Shown here piece after piece: positions 34,413-42,697 of a stretch of DNA of 60,796 bases. Both the position numbers and the translations under genes were made by a program. The stretch is from assembly GCA_031400505.1 (NCBI GenBank), contig JANNPZ010000018.1, positions 1 to 60,796 on the forward strand, read 5' to 3'. Position 1 is the first letter of the stretch. Each line of letters starts with the position of its first letter. The notes below the pieces were generated by a model, which was given only the letters and a program-made list of their open reading frames with translations, had not been told where the DNA came from and made no database searches. Origin of the DNA: JAIYDJ01 sp031400505 (lineage in GTDB: Bacteria > Pseudomonadota > Alphaproteobacteria > Rhodobacterales > Rhodobacteraceae).

Positions 34413-35588
34413 ATGACCAATGTTGTGATCGTTTCGGCTGCGCGAACTGCTGTCGGCAGTTTCAACGGGGCTTTCGCCGCCACACCGGCCCATGACCTTG
34501 GTGCCGCGGTGATCGAGGCTGTCGTGGCCCGTGCCGGCATCGACAAGGCCGAAGTTTCGGAAACCATCCTCGGTCAGGTTCTGACCGCCGGGCAGGGCCA
34601 GAACCCCGCGCGCCAGGCACATATCAAGGCAGGCCTTGCACAAGAGGCCAGCGCGTGGTCGCTGAACCAGGTTTGCGGCTCGGGTCTGCGCGCGGTGGCT
34701 TTGGCCGCACAGCACATCCAGCTGGGTGATTCGTCTATCGTCGTTGCAGGCGGGCAGGAAAGCATGTCGCTGTCGCCGCACGTGGCACATCTGCGCGCGG
34801 GGCAGAAGATGGGCGATCTGAACTTCATCGACTGCATGATCCGCGACGGGCTTTGGGATGCGTTCAACGGCTATCACATGGGCCAGACGGCGGAAAACGT
34901 CGCCAACCAGTGGCAGATCAGCCGCGCGATGCAGGACGAATTTGCCGTGGCCAGCCAGAACAAGGCCGAAGCCGCGCAGAAGGCCGGCAAGTTCGCCGAT
35001 GAAATCACCCCCTTCGTGGTGAAAACCCGCAAGGGCGACATTACCGTCGATCAGGATGAATACATCCGCCACGGGGCCACGCTGGATGCGATGACCAAAC
35101 TGCGCCCGGCCTTCGCCAAGGACGGCTCGGTGACCGCCGGAAACGCCTCGGGTCTGAACGATGGTGCTGCAGCCGTGCTGCTGATGTCGGCGGAAGAGGC
35201 GGCCAAGCGCGGGCTGACCGTTCTGGCGCGCATCGCGTCTTATGCCACCGCCGGTCTTGATCCTGCGATCATGGGCGTCGGCCCGATCCACGCCAGCCGC
35301 AAGGCGCTGGAAAAGGCTGGCTGGAAGGCCGCCGACCTCGATCTGGTCGAAGCGAACGAGGCCTTTGCCGCGCAAGCCTGCGCCGTGAACAAGGACATGG
35401 GCTGGGATCCGGCGAACGTGAACGTCAACGGTGGCGCGATCGCCATCGGGCATCCGATCGGGGCGTCGGGCGCGCGCATCCTGAACACTCTGATCTTCGA
35501 AATGGCGCGGCGCGACGCGAAAAAAGGTCTCGCAACCCTGTGCATCGGCGGCGGCATGGGCGTTGCCATGTGCCTCGAACGCGCTTGA
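34413..35588 (+). CDS. phaA: Acetyl-CoA acetyltransferase (beta-ketothiolase)
   Basis: Condenses two acetyl-CoA to acetoacetyl-CoA for PHB. 391 residues. Active-site Cys in NQVCGSGLRAV, His in NGGAIAIGHPIGASGAR and Cys in TLCIGGGMG, all as in biosynthetic thiolases. Followed after 89 bases by phaB, with an intrinsic-terminator-like hairpin in the gap. Confidence 0.96.
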   Translation: MTNVVIVSAARTAVGSFNGAFAATPAHDLGAAVIEAVVARAGIDKAEVSETILGQVLTAGQGQNPARQAHIKAGLAQEASAWSLNQVCGSGLRAVALAAQHIQLGDSSIVVAGGQESMSLSPHVAHLRAGQKMGDLNFIDCMIRDGLWDAFNGYHMGQTAENVANQWQISRAMQDEFAVASQNKAEAAQKAGKFADEITPFVVKTRKGDITVDQDEYIRHGATLDAMTKLRPAFAKDGSVTAGNASGLNDGAAAVLLMSAEEAAKRGLTVLARIASYATAGLDPAIMGVGPIHASRKALEKAGWKAADLDLVEANEAFAAQACAVNKDMGWDPANVNVNGGAIAIGHPIGASGARILNTLIFEMARRDAKKGLATLCIGGGMGVAMCLERA

Positions 35589-35604
35589 TCGAAAAATGAC
35601 CCAA

Positions 35605-35635
35605 GCCGCGCGCAATAATATTGCGCGCGGCTTTT
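35605..35635 (+). terminator. Hairpin and T-run between phaA and phaB
   Basis: GCCGCGCGCAA (35605-35615), loop TAATA, TTGCGCGCGGC (35621-35631), then TTTT. An eleven-base perfect stem, an intrinsic terminator or processing hairpin in the middle of the PHB operon, 43 bases before phaB. Confidence 0.8.
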
Positions 35636-35677
35636 CCACAACCTAAGACTATTACAATGACCTTGGAGGAGGACAGA

Positions 35678-36403
35678 ATGGGACGGGTGGCTTTGGTAAC
35701 GGGCGGCACGCGCGGCATTGGTGCGGCGATTTCGGTGGCGTTGAAGGCGGCGGGATACACCGTCGTCGCAAACTATGCCGGCAATGCCGAGGCGGCAGCG
35801 GCCTTCACGGCAGAAACCGGCATTCCGGCCTACAAATGGTCGGTCGCGGACTATGACGCCTGCGTGGCAGGGATCGCCGCCGTGGTGGCTGATCATGGCC
35901 CGATTGCCGTTCTGGTCAACAACGCCGGGATCACCCGCGACGCGATGTTCCACAAGATGACCCCCGCCATGTGGCGCGAAGTGATCGACACCAACCTGTC
36001 GGGTCTGTTCAACATGACCCATCCGATCTGGAACGGCATGCGCGACGCGAAGTTTGGCCGGGTGATCAACATCTCTTCGATCAACGGTCAGAAGGGGCAG
36101 GCGGGGCAGGCGAACTATTCGGCGGCCAAGTCGGGCGATCTGGGGTTCACCAAGGCCCTGGCGGCCGAGGGCGCACGGGCGGGGATTACGGTGAACGCGA
36201 TATGCCCAGGTTACATCGGCACCGAAATGGTCCGCGCCATCGACGAAAAGGTCTTGAACGAGCGCATCATCCCGCAGATCCCAGTGGGCCGTCTGGGCGA
36301 GCCGGAAGAGATTGCGCGAATCGCCGTCTTCCTCGCCTCGGATGATGCCGGTTTCATCACTGGATCGACCATCAGCGCCAATGGCGGGCAGTTTGTGGTT
36401 TGA
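35678..36403 (+). CDS. phaB: Acetoacetyl-CoA reductase
   Basis: NADPH-dependent short-chain reductase giving (R)-3-hydroxybutyryl-CoA for PHB. 241 residues. TGGTRGIG nucleotide site at residues 8-15, NNAGI, the Ser-Tyr-Lys active site with YSAAKSG, and the FITGSTISANGGQF C-terminus. GGAGGAGGACAGA precedes the ATG. The phaC synthase is not in this window. Confidence 0.95.
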   Translation: MGRVALVTGGTRGIGAAISVALKAAGYTVVANYAGNAEAAAAFTAETGIPAYKWSVADYDACVAGIAAVVADHGPIAVLVNNAGITRDAMFHKMTPAMWREVIDTNLSGLFNMTHPIWNGMRDAKFGRVINISSINGQKGQAGQANYSAAKSGDLGFTKALAAEGARAGITVNAICPGYIGTEMVRAIDEKVLNERIIPQIPVGRLGEPEEIARIAVFLASDDAGFITGSTISANGGQFVV

Positions 36404-36410
36404 CCTTAGC

Positions 36411-36434
36411 GGCCGGGGGTTTTCGCCTCCGGCC
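36411..36434 (+). terminator. Weak hairpin after phaB
   Basis: GGCCGGGGG (36411-36419) can pair with CCTCCGGCC (36426-36434), nine pairs including one wobble, loop TTTTCG. No T-run follows, so termination would be weak. Confidence 0.4.
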
Positions 36435-36451
36435 TACCTTTCGAGGATTTC

Positions 36452-37345
36452 ATGACCCGCAGCCGCGCCACTCTGATCGGCCTCAGCGCGGTCGCAATGT
36501 GGTCGTCGCTTGCGGTGCTGACCCTGGGGTCCGCCCCGGTGCCGCCGTTTCTGCTGAATGCGCTGTGTTTCGGTGTTGGTGGGGCAATCGGGCTGGTATG
36601 GGTGCTGACGGGGGCTGGCTTTCGCGTCCTGCGGGACGTGCGGTTGCGGGTGTATCTGTTTGGGACCCTTGGCCTGTTCGGCTATCACGCCTTGTATTTC
36701 AGCGCGTTTCGCTTGGCCCCTTTGGCAGAAACCGGGCTGATTGCCTATCTCTGGCCGTTGTTCATCGTGCTATTGTCCGGTCTGTTGCCGGGCGAGAAGT
36801 TGCGCGCCATGCATGTGGTCGGCGCAGGGTTGGCCCTTGCTGGTGCCGGACTGATCGTGGTGCAGGGCGGTGGGACCGTGACGGCAGAGGCCCTGCCGGG
36901 ACTGGGGCTCGCGTTTTTGTGCGCGCTGACCTGGGCGGCCTATTCGGTGATCAGCCGCAGCCTCGGCTCGGTTCCAACCGAGACGGTGACGGTCTTCTGC
37001 CTTGCCACGGCCGGACTATCTTTGTTGGCACATTTGATATTTGAAACAACGGCTTGGCCTGTATCAACAACAGGCTGGCTATCGATCGTGGCGCTTGGGA
37101 TCGGCCCGGTCGGTCTTGCATTCTTCACCTGGGACATCGGCATGAAGCGCGGCGACATCCAGATGCTGGGGGTGGCATCATATGCCGCCCCGGTGCTGTC
37201 AACGCTGGCACTGATCGCGGCAGGGCGGGCGCAGGCGACGCTGACCCTATTCTTGTCTGCCCTGATGATCACTGGCGGGGCGGTGCTGGCCGCCCGCGCC
37301 AGCCTTGGCGTCACGCCTGCGAAAGACGCGAAATCTCTTCCTTGA
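36452..37345 (+). CDS. DMT-family (EamA) transporter
   Basis: 297 residues, ten predicted membrane helices in two EamA repeats, the drug/metabolite exporter layout. Substrate unknown. CGAGGATTT precedes the ATG. The last 35 bases overlap the convergent YdcH-type gene on the other strand. Likely not part of the PHB operon in function. Confidence 0.85.
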   Translation: MTRSRATLIGLSAVAMWSSLAVLTLGSAPVPPFLLNALCFGVGGAIGLVWVLTGAGFRVLRDVRLRVYLFGTLGLFGYHALYFSAFRLAPLAETGLIAYLWPLFIVLLSGLLPGEKLRAMHVVGAGLALAGAGLIVVQGGGTVTAEALPGLGLAFLCALTWAAYSVISRSLGSVPTETVTVFCLATAGLSLLAHLIFETTAWPVSTTGWLSIVALGIGPVGLAFFTWDIGMKRGDIQMLGVASYAAPVLSTLALIAAGRAQATLTLFLSALMITGGAVLAARASLGVTPAKDAKSLP

Positions 37346-37478
37346 TCTTCAGCTTCTGCTTTTTCAACTCGGCGATCTTCAGCGCGTCCGAACCCGGATT
37401 GCGTTGTGCCCTTTCCACGGTTTCCGAAAGGTGCTCGTGCTTCTTGCGAAGCTCGGTCAGATGCGAAGCGATGGTCAC
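37311..37478 (-). CDS. YdcH family (DUF465) small protein
   Basis: 55 residues, GTG start with AGGAGA upstream. The helical pattern MTIASHLTELRKKHEHLSE and a C-terminal KIKEEISRL fit the DUF465/YdcH family. Role unknown. It overlaps the 3' end of the DMT transporter gene by 35 bases, tail to tail. Confidence 0.8.
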   Translation of the reverse strand: MTIASHLTELRKKHEHLSETVERAQRNPGSDALKIAELKKQKLKIKEEISRLSQA

Positions 37479-37577
37479 GTCGTCTCTCCTTTTGTGGTTG
37501 CCGATACCTCATGCAAGCACGAGTTGCAGGACTTGTCACGAAGTCTTCACAAACCGGGCTACCTCGATGTCTCGAAT

Positions 37578-38336
37578 TTAGCTGAACGCCGCCGACAAAG
37601 ACTGCGCATCGCGCAGAACGGCGCTTGCTTGGGCAGAATAGCTTTCGCGGTCCCCGTCATGCGATGCCCCGTGATGCAGCACGAACGGCGCGAGCAGGCG
37701 AAATGCGCCGCGCCCACCCTTGCGCGCCCGCACCAGGATGCGCAGCGCCGCCCGCCCGTCACGCGGTGCCAGGGGCAACACCGCCACCGACCCCATGCGC
37801 GGCGTCAGCGCCGACAACACCACAGGCAATCCGTCCGTCCCGCAGATCAGTGTCAGCCAGCCACCCGGATGCAACCGGCGCGTTGCAGCCTCAACCCAAG
37901 TCGCCAACGGCACCTCTGCCCGCATCGCAAGATCGCGGTCAGGCACCGGCGACGGCGTGCCGCCGCGCGGGTAATATGGCGGGTTGGCGATGACATGATC
38001 GAACCCGCGGCGCAGCGCTGCGGGCATCTGCAGCAGATCGCCCGTCACCACGTCCAGCGTCACGCAGGCGCGCACCGCATTGCGCCGGGCAAGCTCGGCA
38101 TAATCCGGCTGCACCTCGAGCCCCGTCACGATCACCCCCGGCACCCGTACCGCGAGGCAAAGCGCCGCCGCCCCCACCCCACAACCAAGATCGAGCACCG
38201 TCTGACCCGCCTCGGCAGGGCATGCCGCTGCCAGCAGTACCGGGTCGGTCGCCGCCCGATATCCCTTTGCCGGTTGCAGCAAGTGCAACCGGCCGCACAG
38301 GAACGCGTCATCGGTCACCTCGGACCCGGCAAACAC
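37578..38336 (-). CDS. TrmN6-type methyltransferase
   Basis: 252 residues. S-adenosylmethionine site LDLGCGVGAAAL, and the catalytic NPPY in IANPPYYPRGG, as in N6-adenine methyltransferases of the YfiC/TrmN6 group, which modify A37 of tRNA1(Val). The tRNA target is by family only. GTG start directly adjoining the stop of the DUF2007 gene (TAG then GTG), so translational coupling is likely. Confidence 0.8.
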   Translation of the reverse strand: MFAGSEVTDDAFLCGRLHLLQPAKGYRAATDPVLLAAACPAEAGQTVLDLGCGVGAAALCLAVRVPGVIVTGLEVQPDYAELARRNAVRACVTLDVVTGDLLQMPAALRRGFDHVIANPPYYPRGGTPSPVPDRDLAMRAEVPLATWVEAATRRLHPGGWLTLICGTDGLPVVLSALTPRMGSVAVLPLAPRDGRAALRILVRARKGGRGAFRLLAPFVLHHGASHDGDRESYSAQASAVLRDAQSLSAAFS

Positions 38337-38552
38337 CTAACGCCCCGTGGGAATGTCAAAATCGCGCAGCACCCTCAGGGCTGCGTTCAGATCTGCGTCC
38401 CGCACCATCAGCCGGCGCGGCAAAATGCCTAGGCTGCCGTCCAGGACGCTCATGTGGACGTCCATGTCGAACACCGCTATATCCTCGCCAGACAGCAGGG
38501 CCTGTGCGAAGGCAATGACAGTGGGGTCGGTGGTGCGCAGAAGTTCTTGCAT
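38337..38552 (-). CDS. DUF2007 domain protein
   Basis: 71 residues: MQELLRTTDPTVIAFAQALL, DIAVFDMDVHMSVLDGSLGILPRRLMV. The DUF2007 family, described as putative signal-transducing. Directly upstream of the TrmN6-type gene with zero bases between, and divergent from the polyprenyl synthase gene. The same pairing is frequent in relatives. Confidence 0.8.
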   Translation of the reverse strand: MQELLRTTDPTVIAFAQALLSGEDIAVFDMDVHMSVLDGSLGILPRRLMVRDADLNAALRVLRDFDIPTGR

Positions 38553-38599
38553 CACGCAGATGTAGGCAGCCCGCACGTGTCTGTCGAGCGGAGATGGGG

Positions 38600-39601
38600 A
38601 TGAGTTTGGACACGCAACCGGAAAATCCGCTGGACCGTCTGGTGGCGGCACTTGCCGGCGATCTGGGACTGGTCGCTGCGATGATCCGCGACCGGATGGC
38701 ATCAGACCATGCGCCGCGCATTCCGCAAGTGACCGCGCATCTGATCGAAGCTGGCGGCAAGCGGCTTCGCCCGGTGCTGACGCTTGCCGCAGCGCGGTTG
38801 TGTGGCTACGAAGGCCCTTTCCATGTCCATCTGGCGGCAACGGTCGAGTTCATCCACACCGCCACCCTGCTGCATGACGATGTGGTGGACGAATCCTCGC
38901 GCCGCAGGGGCAGGCCGACGGCCAACCTGCTGTGGGACAACAAATCTTCGGTTCTTGTCGGCGACTATCTCTTTTCGCGCAGCTTTCAGTTGATGGTGGA
39001 AACCGGGTCGCTGCGGGTGATGGACATTCTGGCCAATGCCAGCGCCACGATTGCCGAGGGCGAAGTTCTGCAACTGTCCGCCGCACAGGATCTGGCCACC
39101 ACCGAGGCGATCTATCTGCAGGTGGTGCGCGGCAAGACGGCGGCGCTGTTTTCGGCGGCGACCGAAGTGGGTGGCGTGATTGCGGGCGCGCCCGAAGATC
39201 AGGTGCGGGCCCTGTTCACCTATGGCGATGCGTTGGGGGTGGCATTTCAGATCGTCGATGACTTGCTGGATTATGGTGGATCGTCGATCGTCATCGGCAA
39301 GAACACCGGGGATGATTTCCGCGAACGCAAGCTGACGCTGCCGGTGATCAAGGCGGTGGCGCAGGCGTCGACGCAAGAGCGCGCTTTCTGGGAACGGGTG
39401 ATTGAACGCGGCGATCAGCAGGACGGAGATCTGGACCACGCGATGTCGATCATGCTGCACCACGGCACAATCGAGGCGTCCCGCACCGATGCGCTGTACC
39501 ACGCCGGCAAGGCGCGGGCGGCGCTTGGGGCATTGCCCGATCTTCCTTTGCGCAGCATGCTGGAGGATCTTGCTGATTTTGTGGTAGCGCGCATCAGCTA
39601 G
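38600..39601 (+). CDS. ispB: All-trans polyprenyl diphosphate synthase
   Basis: Makes the long isoprenoid tail of ubiquinone (probably C50 or C40). 333 residues. First aspartate-rich motif LLHDDVVDE, second QIVDDLLDYGG, and GGKRLRP. The start at 38600 has GGAG six bases before; an ATG six bases earlier is the alternative. Its last eight bases overlap the 3' end of ispE on the other strand. Chain length not readable from sequence. Confidence 0.88.
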   Translation: MSLDTQPENPLDRLVAALAGDLGLVAAMIRDRMASDHAPRIPQVTAHLIEAGGKRLRPVLTLAAARLCGYEGPFHVHLAATVEFIHTATLLHDDVVDESSRRRGRPTANLLWDNKSSVLVGDYLFSRSFQLMVETGSLRVMDILANASATIAEGEVLQLSAAQDLATTEAIYLQVVRGKTAALFSAATEVGGVIAGAPEDQVRALFTYGDALGVAFQIVDDLLDYGGSSIVIGKNTGDDFRERKLTLPVIKAVAQASTQERAFWERVIERGDQQDGDLDHAMSIMLHHGTIEASRTDALYHAGKARAALGALPDLPLRSMLEDLADFVVARIS

Positions 39602-40433
39602 TCATCGCGCCACAGGCCACCCACCAGTGCGGTTCGGCCTGGCGCAAGGCACAGACAGCCGCCGCCGCCCCAAATGGATCGGCAAACAGGCCAAAACATG
39701 TGGCCCCCGACCCCGACATCCGCGCCAGCAGGCAGCCGGGTTGCGACGCCAAGGCATCCTTCACGTGCCCCACCCTTGGGGCCACCAGCAGTGCGGCCGG
39801 TTCCAGATCGTTGCGCTGCATGCCCAGATATGCCGCCAACTCTGCAATTCCCCGCATCCGGGGCAGGTCGCGCGGCAATGGCGGGTTGTCGCGCCGCGTC
39901 AGGGCGCGGAAAACGTCGGGCGTGCTTACCGCGACGCAGGGGTTGGCCAGCACAAGCCATGCATCGGGCAACGGATAGGGCAGAGGGGTGATCACCTCGC
40001 CCACCCCTTCCATCCGTGCTGCAACATTTGCCAGGCACACCGGCACATCCGCCCCAAGCGCCAGAACATCGGCCGCCGACGGCAGCCTGACGCCCCAAAG
40101 CCGCGACAGGGCGCGCAGTGTGGCGGCTGCATCCGCAGACCCGCCACCGATCCCCGACGCGACCGGCAACTGCTTGTCCAGCGTGATCGACGCCCCTTGC
40201 GACACCTTCATGGCACGTGCTGCCCGCAGAACCAGATTGTCATTGCCCTCTGGCAGGGATCTCGCCCACGGTCCCGTCAACGTCAGGGCCAGACTGTCCG
40301 CCGCCGCCACCGTTATCCTGTCTGCCACGTCGGCAAAGACCACCAGACTGTCAAGCAAATGATAGCCGTCACCGCGCTGACCCGTTACGTGCAGGCATAG
40401 GTTGATCTTGGCCCGCGCCAGATCGGTGATCAT
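39594..40433 (-). CDS. ispE: 4-diphosphocytidyl-2-C-methyl-D-erythritol kinase
   Basis: MEP-pathway kinase of the GHMP family, 279 residues. ARAKINLCLHVTGQRGDGYH at the start and the ATP site PVASGIGGGSADAA are diagnostic. Its start codon directly adjoins the stop of the TPR gene, and its 3' end overlaps the polyprenyl synthase gene. It supplies the precursor that the synthase uses. Confidence 0.95.
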   Translation of the reverse strand: MITDLARAKINLCLHVTGQRGDGYHLLDSLVVFADVADRITVAAADSLALTLTGPWARSLPEGNDNLVLRAARAMKVSQGASITLDKQLPVASGIGGGSADAAATLRALSRLWGVRLPSAADVLALGADVPVCLANVAARMEGVGEVITPLPYPLPDAWLVLANPCVAVSTPDVFRALTRRDNPPLPRDLPRMRGIAELAAYLGMQRNDLEPAALLVAPRVGHVKDALASQPGCLLARMSGSGATCFGLFADPFGAAAAVCALRQAEPHWWVACGAMTS

Positions 40434-42125
40434 TCAGGGTTGCGCCTCGATCACCGGCGCTCCGCCGGCTTGCTCTTCTGCCAAAACAGCATCCATGCCG
40501 ATTTCCAGCTTGCGCCGGATGCGGATCGCGTCTTTTTCAGCAGGTCCGAACGACAGCGCGCGCCGCCACTGGAACTGTGCCTCCAGCCTGCGACCGACCG
40601 CCCAATAGACATCGCCCAGATGATCGGTGACGACCGGGTCCACCGGCTCCAGCAACGATGCCTGCTCCATCGGGGCCAATGCCTCGTTGAAGCGTCCAAG
40701 GCGGAACAATGCCCACGCAAGACTGTCAAGGATGTAACCTTCGGGTTGTGCCGCCACTGCGCGTTCGATCATCCCCAAAGCCTCGGGCAGCTTTTCGCCG
40801 CGATCCACCAGCGAATAGCCAAGGTAATTCAACACTTGCGGCTGATTGGGGTTCAAATCCAGCGCCTTGCGGAAATCGGCCTCAGCGGCTGCGAAGTTGC
40901 CGCTGCGTTCGTGGCAGATCCCCCGGCTGAAAAACAGCGACCAATGCCGCGCTGAGGGTTCCGAGACCAGCACGATTGCCGAACTATAGGCCTTTGTCGC
41001 CTCGTCAAACTGCGATTCACGGCGCAAACCGTCGCCAAGCGCCACCAGCACGGCCGGAATTTCGGGCTTGTTTCGGGCCAGCGCTTGCAGGATTTCGATC
41101 GACGCTTCCTTGCGGCCAGCAGCATAGGTTGCATCGGCCCGCCCGATTTCTGCGACATAGGCTGCGGGGTTGTCTGCCGGGACCAGCGCATAGGCTTCGG
41201 TCGCAAGATCGTATTGCGACTGTGCCTCCAAAAGGGCCGCAGTCAACAGGATCGCGTCAACATGATCGGGTCGCAGGTGCGCGGCAATGCGCGCGTGCAT
41301 CAAGGTATAGCCGTCTTGCGCCTCGCCGTTCAGCGCGGATGCAAGCGAAAAGAACACCTCTGCCAACCCGTCCGTCGCATTGCGCGCCATGTCAAAGGGC
41401 ACCGGTTCTCCGGCCGTCAGTCTGCGCCGCAGATCGTCGACCTCAAGATCCTGCCCGGGTGGCAGGTTCCGATCCAGGACTGCCAGCGCTTCGGCGTTGT
41501 TTTCAAGTTGGCTCAAAACCTGCACATGGGCAATCAACCCGCGCCGCGTCACACTGAACGATCCTGCCGCCCGACCCGACATGATCTCGTCGGCGCCTTC
41601 GAAATCGCCAACCGACGCCAGTGCCAGTGCCTTGTGATAAAGCCCGAACGGCTCCAGGCCTTTGGTTTTGGCCAACAGGTCAAAGCCTGCCTGGGCTTCG
41701 GACATGCGCCCGCGCCCCAGTTCTGCCCAGGCCCGCACCAATCCATCCAGCAGCGCCCCCGGCGTTTCACCGCGATCTGCGTCGGCCAGCAGCAAGTCGA
41801 AGTCGCCCGCCTTGCCCGCATGGGCAATCAGGGCCAGCGTGGCCGTCTGGTTGCGCCCGCCAAGATCCAGCAGACGCTTTGCGATGTCAGCCGCCAGATC
41901 AATCTGCCCCAGATTGATGAACGCGATCGCTGCGCCCTCCAGCAATTCGGGATTGCCAGAATCGGCCAGCATGGCACGCGAAAACCATGTCGCAGCCTCG
42001 CGATAGTCGTTTTGCGCGGCGGCAACGCGCGCCGCCAGAAACGACCCTGCGTCTCCGTCCTGTGCGGCGGCAGGTGCCCCCAGCATTGCCGCAACCAACG
42101 GAAGAACGCGAAACACCCGGACCAT
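40434..42125 (-). CDS. Exported tetratricopeptide-repeat protein
   Basis: 563 residues with a signal peptide (VRVFRVLPLVAAMLGAPAAA). Repeated helical pairs through the length, clearest in FAAAEADFRKALDLNPNQPQVLNYLGYSLVDRG-type units near the C-terminus (about 375-500). A TPR scaffold of the periplasm, role unknown. AAGGAG precedes the ATG at 42125. It adjoins ispE with zero spacing. Confidence 0.85.
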   Translation of the reverse strand: MVRVFRVLPLVAAMLGAPAAAQDGDAGSFLAARVAAAQNDYREAATWFSRAMLADSGNPELLEGAAIAFINLGQIDLAADIAKRLLDLGGRNQTATLALIAHAGKAGDFDLLLADADRGETPGALLDGLVRAWAELGRGRMSEAQAGFDLLAKTKGLEPFGLYHKALALASVGDFEGADEIMSGRAAGSFSVTRRGLIAHVQVLSQLENNAEALAVLDRNLPPGQDLEVDDLRRRLTAGEPVPFDMARNATDGLAEVFFSLASALNGEAQDGYTLMHARIAAHLRPDHVDAILLTAALLEAQSQYDLATEAYALVPADNPAAYVAEIGRADATYAAGRKEASIEILQALARNKPEIPAVLVALGDGLRRESQFDEATKAYSSAIVLVSEPSARHWSLFFSRGICHERSGNFAAAEADFRKALDLNPNQPQVLNYLGYSLVDRGEKLPEALGMIERAVAAQPEGYILDSLAWALFRLGRFNEALAPMEQASLLEPVDPVVTDHLGDVYWAVGRRLEAQFQWRRALSFGPAEKDAIRIRRKLEIGMDAVLAEEQAGGAPVIEAQP

Positions 42126-42265
42126 GCGAAAAAGCTCCTTGCTGGATGGATGCACGCTAATGCGGCCCCGCGGGAAGGGCAATCAGTGCTGCGTCGTTGC
42201 GGCGGGGCGCAATGATGTTTGCGCGCAAATCCGCGTGACATAGCAGTGAACCGGCGCGGTTCCGA

Positions 42266-42691
42266 TCAGAAAAGGCGCGGTACGGCCCACAGGACCAGCA
42301 GCGTCGCCGCAATCAGCCCAGTCATCAACAGTGGCACGTTGGCAAGCGAAAGATCGCGCGCAACCGGCAGCACCGGATAGCGGACCGGCCAGCGTTTCGC
42401 CACCGCAGCCCGGTGCAACAGGCTGACCGACAGCGGCACTGCCACACCATGGGGCGGCGGTGCCGGGAACGGCCAATCCGGGCGCAGCAGCTGATTGGCG
42501 CGGCGCGTGTGCATCTGGGGCTGATAGCCGGTCATGTCGACCTCGAAGCGCACGGCAAAGTCTGCGATCAAGGCCTCTGCCGCCCCCTCGCGCCCGGTTT
42601 CTCGTAGCAGATCGGCCTGCGCGTCCGGGGCAAGTTCCCGGCCGAGCCGGTCTTGCACCCAATCAAGCACTTCGGCACGCGACATCGTCAT
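42266..42691 (-). CDS. Hypothetical single-helix membrane protein
   Basis: 141 residues: N-terminal acidic helical region (MSRAEVLDWVQDRLGREL), a proline-rich middle, and one membrane helix near the C-terminus (about 119-138, LLMTGLIAATLLVLWAV). Six bases after the ETF-QO gene, same strand. An ATG two codons in is an alternative start. Function unknown. Confidence 0.65.
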   Translation of the reverse strand: MTMSRAEVLDWVQDRLGRELAPDAQADLLRETGREGAAEALIADFAVRFEVDMTGYQPQMHTRRANQLLRPDWPFPAPPPHGVAVPLSVSLLHRAAVAKRWPVRYPVLPVARDLSLANVPLLMTGLIAATLLVLWAVPRLF

Positions 42692-42697
42692 GCCAAT

